A stretch of 57,917 bases of DNA from an uncultured Eubacteriales bacterium (GCA_902801255.1 CADCHO010000013.1:1-57917), one strand, 5' to 3'; shown: positions 1-10,301, counted from the first letter of the stretch. Made by a program: numbers and translations. Notes: generated by a model not told the origin, from the letters alone.

Positions 1-3000
1 TTAGTGTGTGCATTACCGTCATATGTCCATTCGCCATCAAGCGACTCGACCTTGAGTTCCTTTGTGCTCTTCTTGACTTCAAGTTCACCGATGGTCTCAG
101 CAAGTGTGTAGTCGCTCTCGACTGCTGTGCCATCCCATGTCAGAGTATATGTGTTGTTGCTCTTGCCGACTTCGGTCTGTGATCCTGTTACCTCGAATGT
201 AGCAGTCTCCTGCTCTCCTCCGGTAGGTGTCACGAAACCATTGATGCTTCCGTTTGCCGTCAAAGGCTGGCCATCGTACTCCTTCTCTGCGCTCTGTGTT
301 GCGATCGTCAGAGTTGCAGGTTTGATAGTAAGCTTACCCTCCTCTTTATCCTGTTTTGAGTACTGCTCACTATGACTTACAGTGTAGCTGAATGCATTGG
401 TTACATCACTTTCTTCAACATGTGTGATCGTTGCAGTTTCTGCAGGTGTGACTGTTACTTTATCACCAGTTGACAGGGTGAACACACGACCGCTTTCATC
501 GGCTACTGCTGTTTCTTCTCCATATTTAACAGTATACTCATGTTTTGTATGAGCATTGCCGTCATATGTCCATTCGCCATCAGCAGAAATAACCTTAAGC
601 TCCTTTGTGCTAGTTGTTACTTTCAGCTTACCAATTGTTTTATTGAGTGTGTAGTCACTCTCGACTGCAGTGCCATCCCATGTTAGGGTGTACGTGTTGT
701 CACTTTCACCAGCCGTTGTCTGTGAACCTATTACCTTGAATGTAGCAGTTTCTTCTTCTCCACCGGTCGGTGTAACGAAGCCGCTGATGCTTCCATCTGC
801 CGTCAAAGGCTGGCCATCGTACTCCTTCTCTGCGCTCTGTGTTACGATCGTCAGAGTCGCAGGCTTGACTGTCAGCTTGCCGACTGTGTCTGCTCCCTTG
901 GTGTAGAAGCTTTCGTGTTCTACTGTCCAGCTGAATGCGTTGTCGACATCGCTCTCTGCGACATGGGTGATCTTTGCTGCACCCGCAGGTGTGACTGTTA
1001 CCTTGTCACCTGTTGACAGAGTAAACTCTGTCTGACCTTCTGTTCCATTGATAGTATCGGTTCCATATGTCACTTTGTACTGCACCTTAGTATGTGCATT
1101 ACCGTCATATGTCCATTCGCCATCAAGTGATTCAACCTTGAGTTCCTTGGTGCTCTTCGTGACTTCAAGTTCACCGATGGTCTCAGCTAGTTTGTAGTCA
1201 TCCTTGTCTGCTGTGCCATCCCATGTAAGAGTGTATGTGTTGTTGCTCTTGCCGACTTCGGTCTGTGATCCTGTTACCTCGAAGGTTGCAGTCTCGCCGT
1301 TCACGAAGCCGCTGATGCTTCCATCTGCAGTAAGAGGTTCACCATCATACTCCTTATTTGCACTCTGTGTTACGATTGTCAGAGTCGCAGGTGTGACACT
1401 CAGCTTACCGACTATGTCTGTTCCCTTGGTGTAGTAGCTTTCGTTTGCTACTGTCCATGTGAATGCATTGTCGACATCGCTCTTTGCTACATGTGTGATC
1501 GTGGCAGTTTCTGCAGGTGTAATCGTTACTATATCGCCTGTCGAAAGCTTGTAACTGTACGTTCCATCATCATTGAATGTAGCTCTACCGCTTTCTTCAC
1601 CGAAGGAGACCGTATAATCGCGCATTACATGAGCAAGGCCGTTATACGTCCATTCGTTGCTCGCAGACTCGACCTTGAGTTCCTTGGTGCTCTTCGTGAC
1701 TTCAAGTTCACCGATATCCTCATCGAGTATGTAGTCGCTCTTACGCGCTGTAGAATCCCATAAAAGAGTATATGTGTTGTTACTCTTGCCAACTTCTGTC
1801 TGTGATCCTGAAGCAGTGAAAGTTGCCGTCTCGTCGTTCACGAAGCCGTCGATGCTTCCAGGTGCCGTCAAAGGCTGGCCGTCGTACTCCTTCTCTGCGC
1901 TCTGTGTTACGATTGTCAGAGTCGCAGGCTTGACTGTCAATTTTCCAACTGTGTCTGTACCCTTCGTGTAGTAGCTTTCGTTTGCTACTGTCCAGGTGAA
2001 CGCATTGTTGACTGTCGTCTCTGCAACATGTTTGATCTTAGCTGTAGCCGCAGGTGTGACTGTTACCTTGTCACCTGTTGACAGGGTGAACTCTGTCTGA
2101 CCTTCTGTTCCTTCGATGACCTCTGTTCCATATTTGACTTTGTACTGCACCTTAGTGTGTGCATTACCGTCATATGTCCATTCGCCATCAAGCGACTCGA
2201 CCTTGAGTTCCTTGGTGCTCTTAGTAACTTCAATGTATGTGTTGTTGCTCTTGCCGACTTCGGTCTGTGATCCTGTTACCTTGAATGTAGCAGTCTCCTG
2301 CGCTCCTCCGGTCGGTGTCACAAAGCCGCTGATGCTTCCAGGGGCCGTCAAAGGCTGGCCGTCGTACTCCTTCTCTGCGCTCTGTGTTACGATCGTCAGA
2401 GTCGCAGGTGTGACGCTCAGCTTGCCGACTATATCTTCACCCTTGGTATAGAATGCGTCGTTCTCAACAGTCCACGTGAATGCGTTATCGACATTGCTTT
2501 CTGCTACATGTGTGATCTTAGCTGTAGCCGCAGGTGTGATCGTTACCTTGTCACCTGAATTAAGTATGACTTCTCCTGTCGATGCGCCTTCTTCTATTGC
2601 TACGTTATGGCTTTCATTACCAAACGTCACGATATACTCATACTTGGTATGAACATCACCATTATAAGGCCATGTACCCTCATATGACTGTACAATCAGT
2701 TTTGTGGTGCTCTTAGTTACAGTAAGCGTACCAATAGTTTCGCTAAGAGTATAGTCACTTGCCGTTGCCGTGCCATCCCATGTCAGAGTATAAGTATTAT
2801 CGCTCTTGCCGACTTCTGTCTGTGACCCTGTAACTGTGAATGTTGCTGTCTCCTGCTCTCCGCCGGTCGGTGTCACGAAGCCGCTGATACTTCCTGTAGA
2901 TGTAAGCGGCTTGCCGTCGTACCCTTTCTCTGCTGTACCCGTAGTGATGGTCAGCGTCGCAGGAGTAACCGTCAGCTTTCCTTTTTCTGTTGTTATGTTA

Positions 3001-3265
3001 GAGTATTGTGAGTCATTTTCAACCTCATAGGTGAATTCATTTGTGACATCACTTTCAGATACATGTGTAATTGTTGACTCCGAATCAGGGGTTATCGTTA
3101 CTTCATCGCCCGTTGACAGCGTTGCCGTTCCGGTTGTCGCTCCTTCTGCTATTGTTACATCATATCTTTCATCACCATATGTTACAGTGTATTCATGCTT
3201 TGTATGAGCATTGCCGTCATATGTCCAAGAGCCATCTTTAGAAACGATCTTAAGCTCTGTCGTGC
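1..3265 (-). repeat. tandem ~540-bp (180-residue) YDG/MBG-type repeats
   Basis: Within the giant protein, the segment encoding WTYDGNAHTK recurs near 3216, 2664, 2170, 1641, 1103, 561 and 19. That is six full units of about 494-552 bp and the start of a seventh. Each unit holds two beta modules, one beginning STKELKVES and one beginning PATLTIVTQSAEKEYDGQ. Neighbouring units share long near-identical stretches, as expected for repeats that expand and shrink by recombination. The unit spanning about 2170-2664 is shortened (see findings). Confidence 0.9.
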
Positions 3266-6200
3266 TTGCGGTAATCGACAGTTCACCTTCCCTCGTAATA
3301 ATATTGTAATTATCAGGGTTGAAGTTTGCTTCTTCTGTGTAGGTGATTGTATTGGTTTTCGGACTTTCCTCTACCGTTGTTACGCTTCCTGTTGCCTTAA
3401 CGTCACTTACTTCACCAACAACAAAGCCCACATTACCACTCTGCTGCCAGCCTGTTACTACCGGCATGGTCAACGGTGTTCCATCGTATGGCTTGCTGCC
3501 CCCTTCGGACACAAGATTAACTGTCCTCTTTAAAATCTGCAGACGTCCAGGACGTACATACAGACTGACACTGTAATTATATCCACCTGTAGGAAGATCA
3601 GCTGCTATGAGATCAAGGTTATAGGAGTAGTCTCCGGCGTTCTTCTTTGCTTCTACATAGTAGCCAAGACCATCCCCACCTGGCTGCACGTTATCAAGGC
3701 CTTTTATCTGTTCCCAAATAGTGTCCAGATAAGCTTCTTTGTATCCATCATGGCTGATCATGATGTAATCCTCGACGTCCTTGGACCCATTTGTGAAGCC
3801 TGCTTTATATTCTGTTCCGTCGTAAACAATTCCAACCCAGCGGTCAGGCTCAACTCGAACTGTTACGTTAATTTTGTTCACAGTAAGTGAACCGCTAATG
3901 TAACGGAAAGCGTAGTAATTTGCACTGGTGTGATTTCCGTTTGTTACCGCATCCTTTGGAGTCACGGTAGCTTCACCAGCATTGATACGTCCGTCATTAG
4001 TATTGTTATCAGTATTTGCGTATGTAAAGCTTATTCCTGTAAGGGACTCGCCTTCTGGCAGTCCTTCAACTTTAACCTGCCCTCCTATATCTGTTGGAAG
4101 CTTCAGCTCTGTTCCGTCATATTGCTTGCTAAAGCTCTTTGCTGTAATTGTTACTTTCTTCTGATAGAAGAGTGTAAATATCAGTTTGCCGTCTTGAGCA
4201 ACCTCTTCTGTAATCTTATAGTTGCTGCCCGCATTAGTACCATCATAATCCGTTCCTACAACTGCTTTGTTGAGTTCCCATCCAGGAATAGGCGTGCGAC
4301 TCAAAGTAAATGTTTTGCCAACCTTGAGCACCTGATTATCCGGACTTGCTATAGGATTACCATCCATGTCAACAAAGTTAACAGTGACCTTTGCGTTCTT
4401 GTAGCTGGAATAATAGAAAGTGAGAACATTCTGTTCTCCATTAGCTGTAAGAACAAGCGTCTTTTCAACTTCGTCCGGGAAGAACTCTATTCCGTTGAGT
4501 TCCGGCACTGCAGCATAAAGAGCATCGTAATCAACCGATGCTGCCATCTCTATTACAGACGCGGTGTCACCAGGTACATCATTCACAGTCTTTTCTGCCG
4601 CAACTGCTGTTCCTGCACCTGTCTCTCCGTCAGCAATAACATATCGTACGGTATAACTTGTCTTTTCAGCTTTTTTGCTATAGACAAATGTGATTTCATT
4701 GCCTGAACCCGCCAGAGTAATTTTCTTTGAATTTGTATCTGGTCGATATCCCGCAACTGCTAATGCTTGTTCTTCTATCTCCTGTCCAACAACAAAGTTA
4801 GGATTGCTTACAGTCTTGTCTGGTGCTACAGAATTGCCCTGTTCATCTACATAGTGAACAACGTAATCAAGCTTGTCTCTTGTCCAATGAGCATATGCCG
4901 TAGCATCTTCTGTGATCTGCATATTCCAGTCGAACAAATCATTTCCACTCGCTGTTGTATACCAACCGTCAAATGTGTAGCCCTCTTTAGTTGGGTCAGT
5001 GGGTCTCTCAACCTTGCTATACTTCTCTACAGTTTGGCTACCAGCAAGTTCTGTCGTGCCGTCTTCATCTAAAAAATTGACTGTATATTTTGGCGCTATC
5101 CATTTAGCGTAGAGGACCAAATTTGCCGCTGGCATTGTGCTAAATGTATACTTTGAAGTCAAACCCGCATCTTTATACCATCCAGCAAAAGTGTAATCGC
5201 TATCGACTCCACATTGTGCCGCAGTTGGTGTCCAGACGTAAGGTGCCTTGTTGATATTCGCATCAAACTTGATATTTTCAATAGTGTTAAGCTCAGTGCT
5301 TCCATAGTAATAGTCAATTTTGAAGGTATCACGATCATAGTAAAGATTTGATGTGTTGCCACTATCTGTTCTTCTGACATATGTATACCCAGGAATATCT
5401 TTCGGACTAAGACTTGCACCTGAAGAGTAATTATATGTCTGACTATAAGCTTCTGACCGGGTATATTGATCATTATCAGCATTCTGCAGCATATAATTTA
5501 CAGTATATGTAACAGTACTCGACAGCCAGTATCCTTCATATGTAATGGTTGTACCGCTGCTTGGTAGCATATCATCAGCGAGGGTCAAACGTTTTGTTAC
5601 GTACACGGTATCCTCGCCAACTGCAATCCATCCACTGAAACTGACATTACGGTTAGTTCCATTCCTTCTATAGGTACCGTTCCCGGCACTAATCCACATT
5701 GAAGAAATGTCTTGACCTAGTTTCGCTGTAAATGTATATGACCAGTTGTTGTTACCTGTTTTGGACTCTCCATTTAAAGGAGCCGTAACATTATAGGTTG
5801 TGTAGTTGTTGTAGTAATACACACCCGGCCTGAAATGGAATGTATACTCAGTCAGCTTATAGTACACATAAAGGACTGATGATCCATCAGCAGCAATCAC
5901 TACACTAGAAGTTGCGTTCCTATCATTATCCTTTTCCCAGCCTTTTCTTGTGATGGTCGGTGCGCTTGATGCTTGTACCGTAGATCCAACTGTTGCAGAA
6001 CCATCTCTTGAATTATCGTAAACATAAGATGACTGCGTACCTGCATCATTATACTTTTCGAACATGTATACGATGGTATAGTTGACATTAGCCGGATTCC
6101 ACTTCGCATACAGCGTTGTGTTGTTTTCTATAATTATGGACGAATCAGCCTCATCATGAAGTCCTTCATCCAAATACCATCCACCGAAGGAATAACCAGC

Positions 6201-8462
6201 TTTAGTAGGGGGTGTGGATGAAAGTGGCACCTCAGTTCCATAAGCATATGTTCCACCACTTACATAGCTTCCGCCGTTGGTCTCATATGTCAGCTGGAAA
6301 TTTTTCCGATTATAATAAACATTCAGTTCCTGGCCTCTTGCTTGCGTGATGTTAGCACCTTCTGCGCGATCCAGAACAGCATAATCATATGTCTTGACGT
6401 CAGGAGTTACATAGCTACCTAAAACACCAGGAATATCCGACCTTCTCTCTATTTCAGTATATCCTTCTCCCTCAAGATTCTTGAGTAGGTAAACAAAGTC
6501 ATATACTGCAGTATGCTCAACATACTTGAATCTGACTGTTGCTTTGTTATCAGCGTCAAAATCATCAATAGTTATTGTAGCAGTCGGATTTTCTGGATAA
6601 TAAATCGGGCCACCAGAAACCTCCTGCTCTTTAGTCTTTGTACTTGCTGGTGCTGTAATTGTATAAGGAAGTTCATGCGTCTCAACCTGGATAAGGTCTG
6701 TATTGAAGATTACTTCTTGCCCTCTGTCATTCAGATAGTAATACTCTGCTGTAATGTCATATACAGATAAGGTACGGAACTGTGCCACAACTGTCATGTT
6801 ATTTGTAACAACAGTATCTGCATTAACCTCTGTTTCAGTTCCTTGAATGACCCACTTATCAAATACCTTTCCTGCAACGAAAGGATTCTGCGGCATCGTG
6901 CCGATAGCTTCTCCTCCTGCACGGAAATACTGTGAAAGTGTTTCCGAAACAGTACCGTCATCATTTAAAACAACAAAATCAACCTTGAATAAATTTTCAA
7001 ATCCTGCTGTAAGTTCAAGGTCTGAATTGACTGCTTCTCCACCCGTATACTCTGTCTCACCTGCGAACCATCCGTTAAACTGCTTGCCTTCAACTACTGG
7101 CTCAGCAGGAAGTTTAAGTGAATCACCAGCATAGTAAGTGTCTGTCTCATAAGTTTCGCCTTCAACTTTGTATGTTACTGTGAAAACGTTTTTATCGTAT
7201 ACAGCCCATACATCTCTATCAACTTTGTTTGCTACAGAGTTTGTAAAGCCTTTAGTTTGATCACCATCCTGATACACCCACATACCTACTGAACCTTCTA
7301 CAGGTGGTACATCAGGTATATCATTGAGGCAATAGCTGGTATTTGCATCAACTTCTTTAGTGGCAACAACATTGGTCTTAGTGTCGTCACTATAGAAAGT
7401 AACAGTATGTTTAATCAACTCATAGTAAGGAATAATTACAACATCGCCTTCAGGGGTGTAAGTTGAATCGATTACGTCCTCTGCTTCTGCCTTCCATTTT
7501 CCGCTTTGTCCGTCTGGTACATAAGTTCCTACAGCCCACTGTGCTGTATAGTCCTCGCGGGCAAGATCTCCATCCAGCGGAGGAAGTTCTCCTATTGTCT
7601 CTCCCTTGGTGACCTCTCTTGTAGAGACAACAGCCTCACCGTCTCTATTACGGAATTCAACAGTCCAAGTGTCTTCAGTTGCTCCTCTAGTAGGGACATT
7701 TTCTTCAGCGGTTTCAATAACGCCAATAACTGCAAAGACAGAGAAGTCCTTGGTTTCGAATGCTTCATCAAGTTTTCCTACACTCTCGACTGCTCCATCT
7801 CTATAATGAACTATCTTGTATGTCTTTGCCTCATCCAGATTGGTTGCAGACATAGTAATAGAGACTTCCTTCTCAGGAGTGATTTTTTTGCCATCCTTTT
7901 CAAAGGAAATATCGACCGCTTTGATATCTGCGCCTTCATCAAAGAATTGTTTGAGATCGGCATTGGCATCTCTGAGTACCATCTCAGTGCCTTTTGGTAA
8001 GGCGCCTTCAGGTGCTGATGCCTTAACAGTTACTTCGCCAAATGTCTGCTCGTCGAAGGTATGTTTAGGATAAGCCTCATCGCTGTCATTATTGTCAGGA
8101 ACAGCCTCTCCCTCTGCAGGTTGTTCCTGCACGATCGGTGTACCGTCTTCGCTGCTTTGACCTTCGACAGTCTGTGCCTTCGGTTGATCGTCTTCGGATC
8201 CAGTCGCTTTTTCTTGCTTCGGCTCTGCCGTCGCAGGCGCTGGTTCCTCTTGTGGAGTCTCAGCTTTCTTTGACGGTTCCTCGACCTTAGGTTCATTAAC
8301 CACAGGCGTCTCGGCAGCCGGAGCCGGCTCTGTCACCTCCTCGCTTGCCGCAGGAACTTCTCCTTCAGCCAGTGTGTATACCGGCGACGGCATGTATGTG
8401 ATCATCATTGCCGCGCAAAGAAGAAGTGCGAGGAATCTTTTCAGAGAATTGTTGTTCTTCAT
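1..8462 (-). CDS. giant secreted repeat surface protein (3' end beyond window)
   Basis: The frame from the ATG at 8462 stays open to the left edge (2820 codons), so the C-terminus and any LPXTG anchor are not visible. GGAGGG lies 7 nt before the ATG. Order of parts: a signal peptide (MKNNN, basic, then LALLLCAAMM; about residues 1-31); an acidic Pro/Glu/Ala-rich linker to about 115; a beta domain of the kind found at the head of giant adhesins (about 115-250); several Listeria-Bacteroides (InlB B-type) repeats with FDGWYTT/FGGWYLD motifs (about 290-1200); MucBP-like segments starting VHYVDEQG (about 1200-1420); then YDG/MBG-type modules (KQYDGTEL, EKEYDGQPL) from about 1435 to the edge. Such proteins are extracellular or wall-bound; binding or adhesion is an inference. 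Its GC is lower than the housekeeping genes. The plus strand carries only repeat-derived mirror ORFs. The SipW-like peptidase gene lies just upstream in transcription order. Confidence 0.9.
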   Translation of the reverse strand, partial: MKNNNSLKRFLALLLCAAMMITYMPSPVYTLAEGEVPAASEEVTEPAPAAETPVVNEPKVEEPSKKAETPQEEPAPATAEPKQEKATGSEDDQPKAQTVEGQSSEDGTPIVQEQPAEGEAVPDNNDSDEAYPKHTFDEQTFGEVTVKASAPEGALPKGTEMVLRDANADLKQFFDEGADIKAVDISFEKDGKKITPEKEVSITMSATNLDEAKTYKIVHYRDGAVESVGKLDEAFETKDFSVFAVIGVIETAEENVPTRGATEDTWTVEFRNRDGEAVVSTREVTKGETIGELPPLDGDLAREDYTAQWAVGTYVPDGQSGKWKAEAEDVIDSTYTPEGDVVIIPYYELIKHTVTFYSDDTKTNVVATKEVDANTSYCLNDIPDVPPVEGSVGMWVYQDGDQTKGFTNSVANKVDRDVWAVYDKNVFTVTYKVEGETYETDTYYAGDSLKLPAEPVVEGKQFNGWFAGETEYTGGEAVNSDLELTAGFENLFKVDFVVLNDDGTVSETLSQYFRAGGEAIGTMPQNPFVAGKVFDKWVIQGTETEVNADTVVTNNMTVVAQFRTLSVYDITAEYYYLNDRGQEVIFNTDLIQVETHELPYTITAPASTKTKEQEVSGGPIYYPENPTATITIDDFDADNKATVRFKYVEHTAVYDFVYLLKNLEGEGYTEIERRSDIPGVLGSYVTPDVKTYDYAVLDRAEGANITQARGQELNVYYNRKNFQLTYETNGGSYVSGGTYAYGTEVPLSSTPPTKAGYSFGGWYLDEGLHDEADSSIIIENNTTLYAKWNPANVNYTIVYMFEKYNDAGTQSSYVYDNSRDGSATVGSTVQASSAPTITRKGWEKDNDRNATSSVVIAADGSSVLYVYYKLTEYTFHFRPGVYYYNNYTTYNVTAPLNGESKTGNNNWSYTFTAKLGQDISSMWISAGNGTYRRNGTNRNVSFSGWIAVGEDTVYVTKRLTLADDMLPSSGTTITYEGYWLSSTVTYTVNYMLQNADNDQYTRSEAYSQTYNYSSGASLSPKDIPGYTYVRRTDSGNTSNLYYDRDTFKIDYYYGSTELNTIENIKFDANINKAPYVWTPTAAQCGVDSDYTFAGWYKDAGLTSKYTFSTMPAANLVLYAKWIAPKYTVNFLDEDGTTELAGSQTVEKYSKVERPTDPTKEGYTFDGWYTTASGNDLFDWNMQITEDATAYAHWTRDKLDYVVHYVDEQGNSVAPDKTVSNPNFVVGQEIEEQALAVAGYRPDTNSKKITLAGSGNEITFVYSKKAEKTSYTVRYVIADGETGAGTAVAAEKTVNDVPGDTASVIEMAASVDYDALYAAVPELNGIEFFPDEVEKTLVLTANGEQNVLTFYYSSYKNAKVTVNFVDMDGNPIASPDNQVLKVGKTFTLSRTPIPGWELNKAVVGTDYDGTNAGSNYKITEEVAQDGKLIFTLFYQKKVTITAKSFSKQYDGTELKLPTDIGGQVKVEGLPEGESLTGISFTYANTDNNTNDGRINAGEATVTPKDAVTNGNHTSANYYAFRYISGSLTVNKINVTVRVEPDRWVGIVYDGTEYKAGFTNGSKDVEDYIMISHDGYKEAYLDTIWEQIKGLDNVQPGGDGLGYYVEAKKNAGDYSYNLDLIAADLPTGGYNYSVSLYVRPGRLQILKRTVNLVSEGGSKPYDGTPLTMPVVTGWQQSGNVGFVVGEVSDVKATGSVTTVEESPKTNTITYTEEANFNPDNYNIITREGELSITASTTELKIVSKDGSWTYDGNAHTKHEYTVTYGDERYDVTIAEGATTGTATLSTGDEVTITPDSESTITHVSESDVTNEFTYEVENDSQYSNITTEKGKLTVTPATLTITTGTAEKGYDGKPLTSTGSISGFVTPTGGEQETATFTVTGSQTEVGKSDNTYTLTWDGTATASDYTLSETIGTLTVTKSTTKLIVQSYEGTWPYNGDVHTKYEYIVTFGNESHNVAIEEGASTGEVILNSGDKVTITPAATAKITHVAESNVDNAFTWTVENDAFYTKGEDIVGKLSVTPATLTIVTQSAEKEYDGQPLTAPGSISGFVTPTGGAQETATFKVTGSQTEVGKSNNTYIEVTKSTKELKVESLDGEWTYDGNAHTKVQYKVKYGTEVIEGTEGQTEFTLSTGDKVTVTPAATAKIKHVAETTVNNAFTWTVANESYYTKGTDTVGKLTVKPATLTIVTQSAEKEYDGQPLTAPGSIDGFVNDETATFTASGSQTEVGKSNNTYTLLWDSTARKSDYILDEDIGELEVTKSTKELKVESASNEWTYNGLAHVMRDYTVSFGEESGRATFNDDGTYSYKLSTGDIVTITPAETATITHVAKSDVDNAFTWTVANESYYTKGTDIVGKLSVTPATLTIVTQSANKEYDGEPLTADGSISGFVNGETATFEVTGSQTEVGKSNNTYTLTWDGTADKDDYKLAETIGELEVTKSTKELKVESLDGEWTYDGNAHTKVQYKVTYGTDTINGTEGQTEFTLSTGDKVTVTPAGAAKITHVAESDVDNAFSWTVEHESFYTKGADTVGKLTVKPATLTIVTQSAEKEYDGQPLTADGSISGFVTPTGGEEETATFKVIGSQTTAGESDNTYTLTWDGTAVESDYTLNKTIGKLKVTTSTKELKVISADGEWTYDGNAHTKHEYTVKYGEETAVADESGRVFTLSTGDKVTVTPAETATITHVEESDVTNAFSYTVSHSEQYSKQDKEEGKLTIKPATLTIATQSAEKEYDGQPLTANGSINGFVTPTGGEQETATFEVTGSQTEVGKSNNTYTLTWDGTAVESDYTLAETIGELEVKKSTKELKVESLDGEWTYDGNAHT

Positions 8463-8578
8463 TTTGACCCTCCGTTACCAGGATTTGATCGATTATTTCA
8501 AATATTCCCCTATCACTGATATAGTCCCAAAAATCATAAAATGGCATACTATACCATTGTTTATCCATAATCAGTAAA

Positions 8579-8607
8579 ATTATATTTCTTTGCGAAAAAA
8601 AGCGCAA
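8579..8607 (-). promoter_or_regulatory. predicted sigma-A promoter of the giant surface protein
   Basis: On the minus strand TTGCGC (8602-8607) and TATAAT (8579-8584) are separated by 17 nt. This gives a 5' leader of roughly 110 nt before the ATG at 8462. It lies downstream of the terminator behind the signal peptidase gene, so the big gene is probably its own transcription unit. Confidence 0.6.
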
Positions 8608-8652
8608 CTTTAGCACTGGTTTTCCAAGTTTATTAAAGCAGAAGCGGCGTCA

Positions 8653-8692
8653 TAAAAAACGTCATCGCCGAGTTGCGATGACGTTTTTATTA
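8653..8692. terminator. bidirectional-looking intrinsic terminator after the signal peptidase gene
   Basis: A perfect stem (AAAACGTCATCGC at 8656-8668 with its complement at 8675-8687) has a 6-nt loop and T-rich flanks on both strands. On the minus strand it ends the sirtuin-peptidase unit. Confidence 0.8.
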
Positions 8693-8760
8693 TTATTATT
8701 TATTTTGACTTATATATCTAGACGGCAACTAAGTTTTTACCACAATATATTCTGTCCGGG

Positions 8761-9390
8761 TCAGCGCTTTATCCGGTTTCCGGCCTCGGTAAGCAGGAAT
8801 CCTGCGAGTATTACCATCACCATCGCGATCTTTCCCTGAAGCGTTGCGAGCGGTGATGCCAGAAAGCCCAGCTTCGGTATATGTGCAAACACCTTTCCTA
8901 CTATGTTTACATATGCCGCCGGGTACATATCGGCAGCTTCATTGGCATCGCCCTTTGTGATTATCTCGCTGTCCTGAGTGTGATTCTCGACAACTCGGTG
9001 GGTAATCGGGTACGCTGTTCCGTCTGACGATGAAGCCGCATTGGTGCTGTAGAATACGATCACATCGCCGGTCTGGAGCGTTGCCGGCTCAATCGGTTTT
9101 GCATAAACGAGACTGCCTACCGGAATGCTAGGTTCCATACTTCCGGACACTACAACGTATGACTGTATACCGGCAAATCGTGGAGCCGTAAGCGCCAGGC
9201 AAGCCAAGAGTGCCGCAAGCATTATCACCGTCCCCAGAATGTCAAGAAAGCGTCCAAAAGGTGTAAGCCTGCGTTTGTGCTTTTTCCTCTTAGGCTCACC
9301 TCCCCCGGTCACCTCTGCATCTGTTGTTTCCTGTCTGTTATTAGCTGCGATTGCAGCCTCCTCGGCTGCATGCCTCTCTACTCTGCTCAT
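8761..9390 (-). CDS. SipW-type (Ser-His) signal peptidase I
   Basis: A 209-residue membrane endopeptidase that removes signal peptides from exported proteins. Residues 1-43 are cytoplasmic with a very basic KRKKHKRR run; a membrane span follows at about 48-72; VVSGSMEPSIP carries the nucleophile Ser84; GDVIVF follows; ITHRVV carries His131 where classical bacterial SPases have Lys, which marks the ER/SipW class; KGDAN is the conserved box D; a second membrane span is near the C-terminus. SipW-type enzymes are often dedicated to a few local surface substrates, so the giant secreted protein encoded immediately downstream is a natural candidate (inference). The start is 4 nt beyond the sirtuin stop, so the two are co-transcribed. 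Confidence 0.9.
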   Translation of the reverse strand: MSRVERHAAEEAAIAANNRQETTDAEVTGGGEPKRKKHKRRLTPFGRFLDILGTVIMLAALLACLALTAPRFAGIQSYVVVSGSMEPSIPVGSLVYAKPIEPATLQTGDVIVFYSTNAASSSDGTAYPITHRVVENHTQDSEIITKGDANEAADMYPAAYVNIVGKVFAHIPKLGFLASPLATLQGKIAMVMVILAGFLLTEAGNRIKR

Positions 9391-9394
9391 ATTT

Positions 9395-10129
9395 TTACCA
9401 GCCCATCACCTGTGCGAAGACTTCACCGATACGTTCGTGTATGACAAGATCTGCTGAGCTGTCTGCACTTGTTGCGCTCATGTTGATCAGCACCAGCTTC
9501 TTACCATGGAAGTAATGGATCAGTCCTGCTGCCGGGTAAACGATCAGCGTAGTTCCGCCGACTATGAGTGTGTCGGCATTCGATATGGCTCCTACAGCTC
9601 CGTCGATCACGTCGCCGTCGAGTCCCTCTTCATAGAGAACCACATCAGGTTTGATCCTGCCGCCGCACTTGTCGCAATAAGGTACGCCCTTCGACTCCAG
9701 CACCTTCTCTACGCCGTAGAACGCATGGCATCTCTCACAGTAATTGCGCAGCGTCGATCCGTGGAGCTCCCACACCACCTTGCTGCCGGCCTTCTGATGC
9801 AGGCCGTCGATGTTCTGTGTGACTACCGCCTTTACCTTGCCCTGACGCTCGAGCTCTGCCAGCGCTTTATGGCAGTTGTTAGGCTGCGCGTTCTCGTATA
9901 TGAGCTTGTCCTTATAGAACTCGTAAAAGTCCTCTGTATGTCTCATGTAGAAGGAGTGGGATATCATCTCCTCAGGCGAGACTGTTCTGCCGAGGTTCAT
10001 GTTGTAGATGCCGTTGGCGCTCCTGAAGTCAGGGATGCCGCTCTCGGTGGACACGCCCGCGCCGCCGAAGAATACGATGTTGTTGCTCTCGTCGATTATC
10101 TTCTTTAATTCTTTGATCTTATCGTCCAT
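9395..10129 (-). CDS. NAD-dependent protein deacylase, Sir2 family
   Basis: A 244-residue sirtuin (CobB/SrtN-like), a cytosolic enzyme that uses NAD+ to remove acyl groups from protein lysines. Visible motifs: GAGVSTESGIPDFR (24-36 region, NAD binding), TQNIDGLHQKAG (104-115), catalytic His123 in ELHGST, a zinc ribbon with Cys131/Cys134 and Cys152/Cys155, and GGTTL near 190. The length is normal for bacterial class II/U sirtuins. First gene of a two-gene unit with the signal peptidase 4 nt downstream; that pairing is unusual and I infer no functional link. An extended -10 promoter lies upstream. Confidence 0.92.
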   Translation of the reverse strand: MDDKIKELKKIIDESNNIVFFGGAGVSTESGIPDFRSANGIYNMNLGRTVSPEEMISHSFYMRHTEDFYEFYKDKLIYENAQPNNCHKALAELERQGKVKAVVTQNIDGLHQKAGSKVVWELHGSTLRNYCERCHAFYGVEKVLESKGVPYCDKCGGRIKPDVVLYEEGLDGDVIDGAVGAISNADTLIVGGTTLIVYPAAGLIHYFHGKKLVLINMSATSADSSADLVIHERIGEVFAQVMGW

Positions 10130-10185
10130 ATCCGACCGCCTTTCCGTATACCCATTTATGCGCCAATTAGTATTTATACATAGTT

Positions 10186-10194
10186 ATTATACCA
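10186..10194 (-). promoter_or_regulatory. extended -10 promoter upstream of the sirtuin gene
   Basis: On the minus strand the string TGGTATAAT (TGn plus perfect TATAAT) lies about 55 nt before the ATG. No good -35 is present, which fits an extended -10 promoter. Confidence 0.5.
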
Positions 10195-10301
10195 CTGTTG
10201 ACATTATGGTCTTTGCGGTTTTTTGCTATATTTTGAAATTGACGCCCTTTGCCTGATTGATAAAATTGAAGATGTCAGGAAAGCAGTGACTCACGGCAAT
10301 C

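Noticed and set aside
127-8073. Many plus-strand ORFs of 60-260 codons opposite the giant protein gene
   Set aside because: They recur with the repeat period, have no ribosome sites and are mirror images of the minus-strand frame, which is open for 2820 codons.
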